DNA of 64,000 bases from NCBI RefSeq assembly GCF_019457535.1, contig NZ_CP080417.1:372001-436000 (forward strand). Reading direction: 5' to 3'. How positions within the stretch are numbered: the stretch's first letter is position 1; each line of letters starts with the position of its first letter. The notes beneath the pieces are model-generated. The model did not search any database. It was not told the DNA's origin and saw only the letters and a program-made list of their open reading frames with translations. The translations under genes were made by a program, and so were the position numbers. Origin of the DNA: Shewanella halotolerans (GTDB taxonomy: Bacteria > Pseudomonadota > Gammaproteobacteria > Enterobacterales > Shewanellaceae). Shown in pieces: positions 60,348 through 64,000 of the stretch.

Positions 60348-62543
60348 TCACAGGAGATCCTGCGGGTCGCGATCTAGGCTCCAGCGGCATAGCTTGGCCA
60401 GTGGCAGGGCTTCGATCTGCGGCAGTGCCTGCTCGAAGGCCTGCTGCAACAGCCCGCGGGTCTTGGTCTGGAACATCAGCTGACGGCGGAATTTGCCGGC
60501 CTTTCTGTCCATGGGAGCGGGCATGGGGCCTATGATCTCGCACTGCTCGTCTTGCGGCAGTAACTGGGCAACCTGGGCCAGGAAGGCATCGGCGTCCTGT
60601 GCCTTGTGGGCCTCGGCGCGTAGCAGCAACATGTGCCAGGCCGGCGGCAACAGGGCCTGTTTACGCTCCTCCAGCTGACCGCGGGCGAACTCGCCATAGC
60701 CCTTGTGCATCAGCTCCCTCAGTATGGGGTTGTCACATTGGTGGGTCTGAAGCAGCACTGTGCCCGGCTTGCGCGCTCGTCCGGCGCGGCCCGATACCTG
60801 AGTATAGAGTTGACCGAAACGCTCGGGGGCGCGAAAGTCTGCGCTGAACAGGGCGCCATCGACATCTAACAGGCCGACCAGGGTGACGTCGGGGAAATGG
60901 TGCCCCTTGGCGAGCATCTGGGTGCCGACCAAGATCTTATATTCCCCCTTATGGATGGCGTTAAGGTGGGTTTCCAGCGCTCCCTTGCGGCTGGTGGTGT
61001 CGCGATCGATTCGCACCACAGGGTAGTTGGGAAACTCCTTGGCCAGGGCGTCGGCCAGCTGCTCTGTGCCCACCCCTTGGCCCATCAGCATGGTGCTGCC
61101 GCACTGATGGCACTGCTTGGGGATGGCGTACTGATTGCCGCAGTGGTGGCAACGGATCTCGCCGAGGGATTGATGCACAGTGAAGAAGGCGTCGCAGCGA
61201 TCGCACTCGTGCAGGTGGCCGCACTCGTGACATAGCAGCGCCGGGGCGAAGCCGCGGCGGTTAAGAAACAGCAGCACCTGATTGCCCGCATCCAGATGGA
61301 TTCGCATCTCGTTGAGCAGGCCATGGGAGAGACCATTCTTCAGCGGCTGATTGCGGATGTCGATGATCCCCTGGCGCACCTTCTCGGCGGCGCCGGCGCG
61401 GCTGCCCAGGCTCAGGTGTTGGTAGCGTCCAGACAGGGCATTCTGTAGCGTCTCCAGGGAGGGGGTGGCGCTGCCAAGGAGTACGGGCACCGATTCGAGA
61501 TGGCCGCGCATCACGGCTAAGTCCCGGGCGTGATAACCGATCCCCTCTTGCTGTTTGAAGCTGGCGTCGTGTTCCTCATCCAGGATGATGATGCCTGGAT
61601 AGCGCATGGGGGTGAACAGCGCCGAGCGGGTGCCGATTATGATGGCTGCCTCGCCGCTTCTAGCCAGACGCCAGGCGCTCAGGCGTTGATTGTCGGTGAG
61701 CCCAGAGTGGATCACCGCCACCTGCACCTTGAAGCGACGCTTGAAGCGGCTGATGGTCTGGGGTGTCAGGCCAATCTCGGGCACCAGGATCAGTGCCTGT
61801 TTACCCTGTTTAAGCACAGTTTCCAGCAGTGCCAGATAGACCTCAGTCTTGCCCGAGCCCGTGATCCCCTCGAGTAAGGTGCAGTGGTAGCCCTGCTGTT
61901 GGTTGAGGGTGGCGACGGCGATGGCCTGCTCGGGATTGAGCTGATGGGGCGTCTCATCGAGTTCGAGCCCGTCGCGCCAGCTGAGATTTGATTCGATACG
62001 CCGCTCGATACACTCTATCCAGCCCCGTTCAACAAGAGCCTTTAGCGCCGTCTTGCTCAGCTCCAGGGCATTGAGTTCATCCTGGCTGAGCTCTGTCTCT
62101 AACAGGGCAAGCAGCAGCTTGCGCTGGGCGGGTGCACGCTTGAGCAGATCGATATCCGCTTCCTGTCCGGCAGCGGTCACGCGCCAGATCTGTAGCTGCT
62201 GGGCCTCTACCTCGGCACCCTTACGCAGGGCGACCGGCAGGGCCTGTGACAACATCTGCCCCAGGCTGCAAAAATAGTAGCGGGCGGCCCATTGGGTCAG
62301 CTTGTATAGCGAGGGGGGCAATACTCCCTCATGGTCGAGGAAGGTGATAACCGACTTGATCTGGTTCGGCGCCAGATCGCAGCTTTGGCTTAGGCCGGTT
62401 ACCAACCCGATCAGTTGCTGTCGACCGAAGGGTACCCTGACCCTGACACCTACCTGAGCTTTGTCGAGATCGGCCTCTTTGACGCGATAGCTAAAGGCCT
62501 GGCGCATGGGGACGGGGAGGGCGACTTCGACAAACAGGGACAT
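60348..62543 (-). CDS. priA: primosomal replication restart helicase PriA
   Basis: 3'-5' helicase that reloads the replisome at stalled forks. 731 residues from ATG 62543 (MSLFVEVALPVPMRQAFSYR); a TTG at 62561 is in frame. N-terminal 3'-DNA-binding domain, Walker A GITGSGKTEVYLALLE, DEEH box IILDEEHDASFKQQ, zinc-binding cysteines CHECGHLHECDRCDAFF and CHHCGNQYAIPKQCHQCGS, helicase motif VGTQMLAKGHHFPDVTLVG, QVSGRAGRA. Conserved next to rpmE. Confidence 0.97.
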   Translation of the reverse strand: MSLFVEVALPVPMRQAFSYRVKEADLDKAQVGVRVRVPFGRQQLIGLVTGLSQSCDLAPNQIKSVITFLDHEGVLPPSLYKLTQWAARYYFCSLGQMLSQALPVALRKGAEVEAQQLQIWRVTAAGQEADIDLLKRAPAQRKLLLALLETELSQDELNALELSKTALKALVERGWIECIERRIESNLSWRDGLELDETPHQLNPEQAIAVATLNQQQGYHCTLLEGITGSGKTEVYLALLETVLKQGKQALILVPEIGLTPQTISRFKRRFKVQVAVIHSGLTDNQRLSAWRLARSGEAAIIIGTRSALFTPMRYPGIIILDEEHDASFKQQEGIGYHARDLAVMRGHLESVPVLLGSATPSLETLQNALSGRYQHLSLGSRAGAAEKVRQGIIDIRNQPLKNGLSHGLLNEMRIHLDAGNQVLLFLNRRGFAPALLCHECGHLHECDRCDAFFTVHQSLGEIRCHHCGNQYAIPKQCHQCGSTMLMGQGVGTEQLADALAKEFPNYPVVRIDRDTTSRKGALETHLNAIHKGEYKILVGTQMLAKGHHFPDVTLVGLLDVDGALFSADFRAPERFGQLYTQVSGRAGRARKPGTVLLQTHQCDNPILRELMHKGYGEFARGQLEERKQALLPPAWHMLLLRAEAHKAQDADAFLAQVAQLLPQDEQCEIIGPMPAPMDRKAGKFRRQLMFQTKTRGLLQQAFEQALPQIEALPLAKLCRWSLDRDPQDLL

Positions 62544-62808
62544 AGATTCGGCTGGCAGCAATAATAGTAGAGCAAGTGTAACCAGACAGCCTGACGAGGG
62601 CTACCAGAATCTGTCACAAGTAGGTGGAAAGCCTAGGCTATTCAGATCTAAGACTTGTGACAAAATTGTTGAAACATCAAAGAGCTTGTTGCTTAATAGC
62701 TAGGTGAGACTCGGGGTTGTCGACTGGCCGGATGGCGGATGCGTGTGACCCTGAGGTGAGCGTCTGACAGTCGAATCGATCCACCCAAACAGGGATAAGA
62801 AGGTTGCG

Positions 62809-63585
62809 ATGAAGAGAGTGCAATATCTGGTCATGCTGTGCCTAGTGCTGCTGGGGCAAGCCGGGCTTATGAGTCTGCCCGCCTGGGCGAAGCTTACCCA
62901 CGTCAGTATCAATCAAAGGCTGTCAGATCTGGGGCAACGCCCGACGCTCAGGGTCAATATCGTCGCCCAATCGGTCAACCTGGATAAGGTGCAGTTTATC
63001 GTCGAGCAGCGCTCCGGCAGTGAGCGATTGATGGTCAAGCCGATGAACACCTATATGTTGCTGCTCAGCGGTGTCGAGGAGGTGGAAGATGGCGAGGCGC
63101 AGCTGGTGATCAAGGAGTATCTGGTCAATAACTGGCAGGAGGTGAAGCGGATGCCGCTGTTTAACGCCTCGACGACTTATCAGCAGAGCAAGCCGGTTAA
63201 ATCAAAGCCTGTTAAATCAAATACGCCGGTTAAAACAGCCAAGACCAACAAGCAGCCGTCGCAACCCCTTGCAGCGGCTCAGCAGTCACTGGCAAGTTTA
63301 CCGCCTGTTGATGCCGGCGATCGGGTGCAGCAGGGATGTCAGCTGGATTATGCCCCGCCTCAAACCCTGTGGCGTCTCGGCAGCGACTATGCCAAGCAGT
63401 GGGAGCTGAGCACCTACGGCGCCATGCTGGCCATCTTCGAGGCGAACCCCAATGCCTTTAATGGCGGTAAGATCAATGGCCTGCGGGCGGATGTGACCCT
63501 CAAGTGTCCGTCGGCGGCCCTCAAGCAGAGATACCTGAGCGCCGATGCGGCACGAGCGGCCTTCGAGGCGCTGGTCGCAGAATAA
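62809..63585 (+). CDS. exported protein with FimV-like C-terminal domain
   Basis: 258 residues. Signal peptide (QYLVMLCLVLLGQAGLMSLP, cleavage near AWA-KL). A beta-rich N-domain (SQVNLDKVQF-like; LVIKEYLVNNWQEVKRMPLF) is followed by a Lys/Pro/Thr/Gln linker (about residues 128-165, with the repeated KPVKS). The C-terminal part PQTLWRLGSDYAKQWELSTY, then GAMLAIFEANPNAFNGGKIN matches the FimV N-terminal peptidoglycan-associated domain (TLWRIA...M..AI..ANP.AF..GNIN). FimV proteins promote type IV pilus and polar assembly. Role here is not established. Two cysteines (QQGCQLD, LKCPS) may pair. Confidence 0.75.
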   Translation: MKRVQYLVMLCLVLLGQAGLMSLPAWAKLTHVSINQRLSDLGQRPTLRVNIVAQSVNLDKVQFIVEQRSGSERLMVKPMNTYMLLLSGVEEVEDGEAQLVIKEYLVNNWQEVKRMPLFNASTTYQQSKPVKSKPVKSNTPVKTAKTNKQPSQPLAAAQQSLASLPPVDAGDRVQQGCQLDYAPPQTLWRLGSDYAKQWELSTYGAMLAIFEANPNAFNGGKINGLRADVTLKCPSAALKQRYLSADAARAAFEALVAE

Positions 63586-63650
63586 GCACGGCGGCCGATT
63601 GCTGCTAGAAGGAAAATCAGATAATGCAGGAGAATAGTTGCAGGCTATGC

Positions 63651-63679
63651 TTGTAACTATTGATGGTATCCTGTACTAT
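63651..63679 (+). promoter_or_regulatory. sigma-70 promoter of rpmE
   Basis: TTGTAA (63651-63656), 17-bp spacing, TACTAT (63674-63679), followed by the G/C-containing discriminator CTCGCGCC, as expected for a ribosomal protein gene. Confidence 0.65.
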
Positions 63680-63712
63680 CTCGCGCCTAAATATTCTATT
63701 AACTGCATGTGG

Positions 63713-63740
63713 TGTCCGACTTCGGGTTGGAAGTGCGACA
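63713..63740 (+). promoter_or_regulatory. leader hairpin of rpmE
   Basis: TGTC-CG-ACTTC / GAAGT-GC-GACA stem around loop GGGTTG, with a 2x2 internal loop, ends 25 nt before the ATG. Ribosomal-protein leader structures are known for rpmE in gammaproteobacteria; whether this is one needs an Rfam comparison. Confidence 0.5.
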
Positions 63741-63765
63741 TGGCCTTAAACTTGAGGTAATCCCA

Positions 63766-63978
63766 ATGAAACCAGGCATTCATCCTGAATATGCTGAAAT
63801 CACTGCAACTTGTACTTGTGGTAACGTTATCAAAGTAAACTCAACTGCAGGTAAGCCACTGCACTTGGACGTATGTGGTGCATGTCACCCATTCTACACT
63901 GGTACTCAGAAAGTTATGGATACCGGTGGACGTATCGACAAGTTCAACAAGCGTTTCGGTATGCTTGGCAAGAAGTAA
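63766..63978 (+). CDS. rpmE: ribosomal protein L31
   Basis: 70 residues from ATG 63766 ([20 protein letters not shown]); the frame opens upstream at 63709, which would add 19 non-conserved residues. Zinc-type (C+) L31: cysteines in TCTCGN and [25 protein letters not shown] closes the protein. Upstream of and divergent from priA with one gene between. Confidence 0.97.
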
Positions 63979-64000
63979 TACTTCTGCAAAGAACTCTGAA

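Overview
This window looks like chromosome from a marine gammaproteobacterium of the genus Shewanella (order Alteromonadales). The evidence is an octaheme SirA-type sulfite reductase locus, a menaquinol-type fumarate reductase with diheme cytochrome b subunits, and gammaproteobacterial gene orders (dapF-DUF484-xerC-yigB, dusB-fis, ubiD-fre, rpmE-priA-argS-ftsN-hslVU). The genus is inferred from gene content; no database search was possible.

Layout. 1-4.3 kb: lysine/cell-wall block (lysA, cut at its 5' end, then dapF), DUF484, xerC and a HAD phosphatase. 4.4-8.4 kb: HupE-like membrane protein, YtfE-type Fe-S repair protein with a possible NsrR site, dusB-fis, prmA. 8.7-13.1 kb: fumarate reductase with two tandem cytochrome b subunits, then frdA and frdB. 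13.2-18.5 kb: LysR regulator behind a 37-bp palindrome, rho, trxA, rhlB, gppA/ppx. 18.8-25.1 kb: Oar-like TonB receptor, periplasmic thioredoxin-fold protein, MazG-like pyrophosphohydrolase, NhaC antiporter.

25.2-39.7 kb is the most distinctive part. It is a divergent sulfite respiration locus. The minus-strand arm encodes a dedicated cytochrome c maturation module (CcmG-, CcmH- and CcmF-like). The plus-strand arm encodes SirA (seven CXXCH sites plus one CX15CH), a periplasmic rhodanese, an FKBP isomerase with a Met/Gly/His tail, a CcmI/NrfG-like TPR protein, the SirC/SirD quinol-dehydrogenase module, and a NosL-NosD-NosF-NosY set with no nosZ nearby. A ToxR-like membrane regulator follows. 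The SirA family homologue MccA uses a heme-copper site, so the Nos-like genes are read here as its copper-supply arm (inference).

39.8-46.6 kb: fre, ubiD, an exported aromatic-rich protein, a signal peptidase I gene split by a 262-bp MITE-like element, yjjG, a prepilin, tRNA-Ser(UGA), and a tail of degenerate tRNA-3'-end/terminator repeats. 46.8-51.6 kb: the complete cyoABCDE cytochrome bo oxidase operon. 51.7-64 kb: an AraC/GyrI-type regulator, DUF3859, DUF971, hslVU behind a clear sigma-32 promoter, a 564-residue curlin-repeat amyloid-like protein without csg partners inserted between hslV and ftsN, then argS, priA, a FimV-domain protein and rpmE.

Together the window combines housekeeping genes with flexible respiration: fumarate and sulfite as anaerobic acceptors, oxygen through bo oxidase, and heme, copper, Fe-S and thiol maintenance functions around them.
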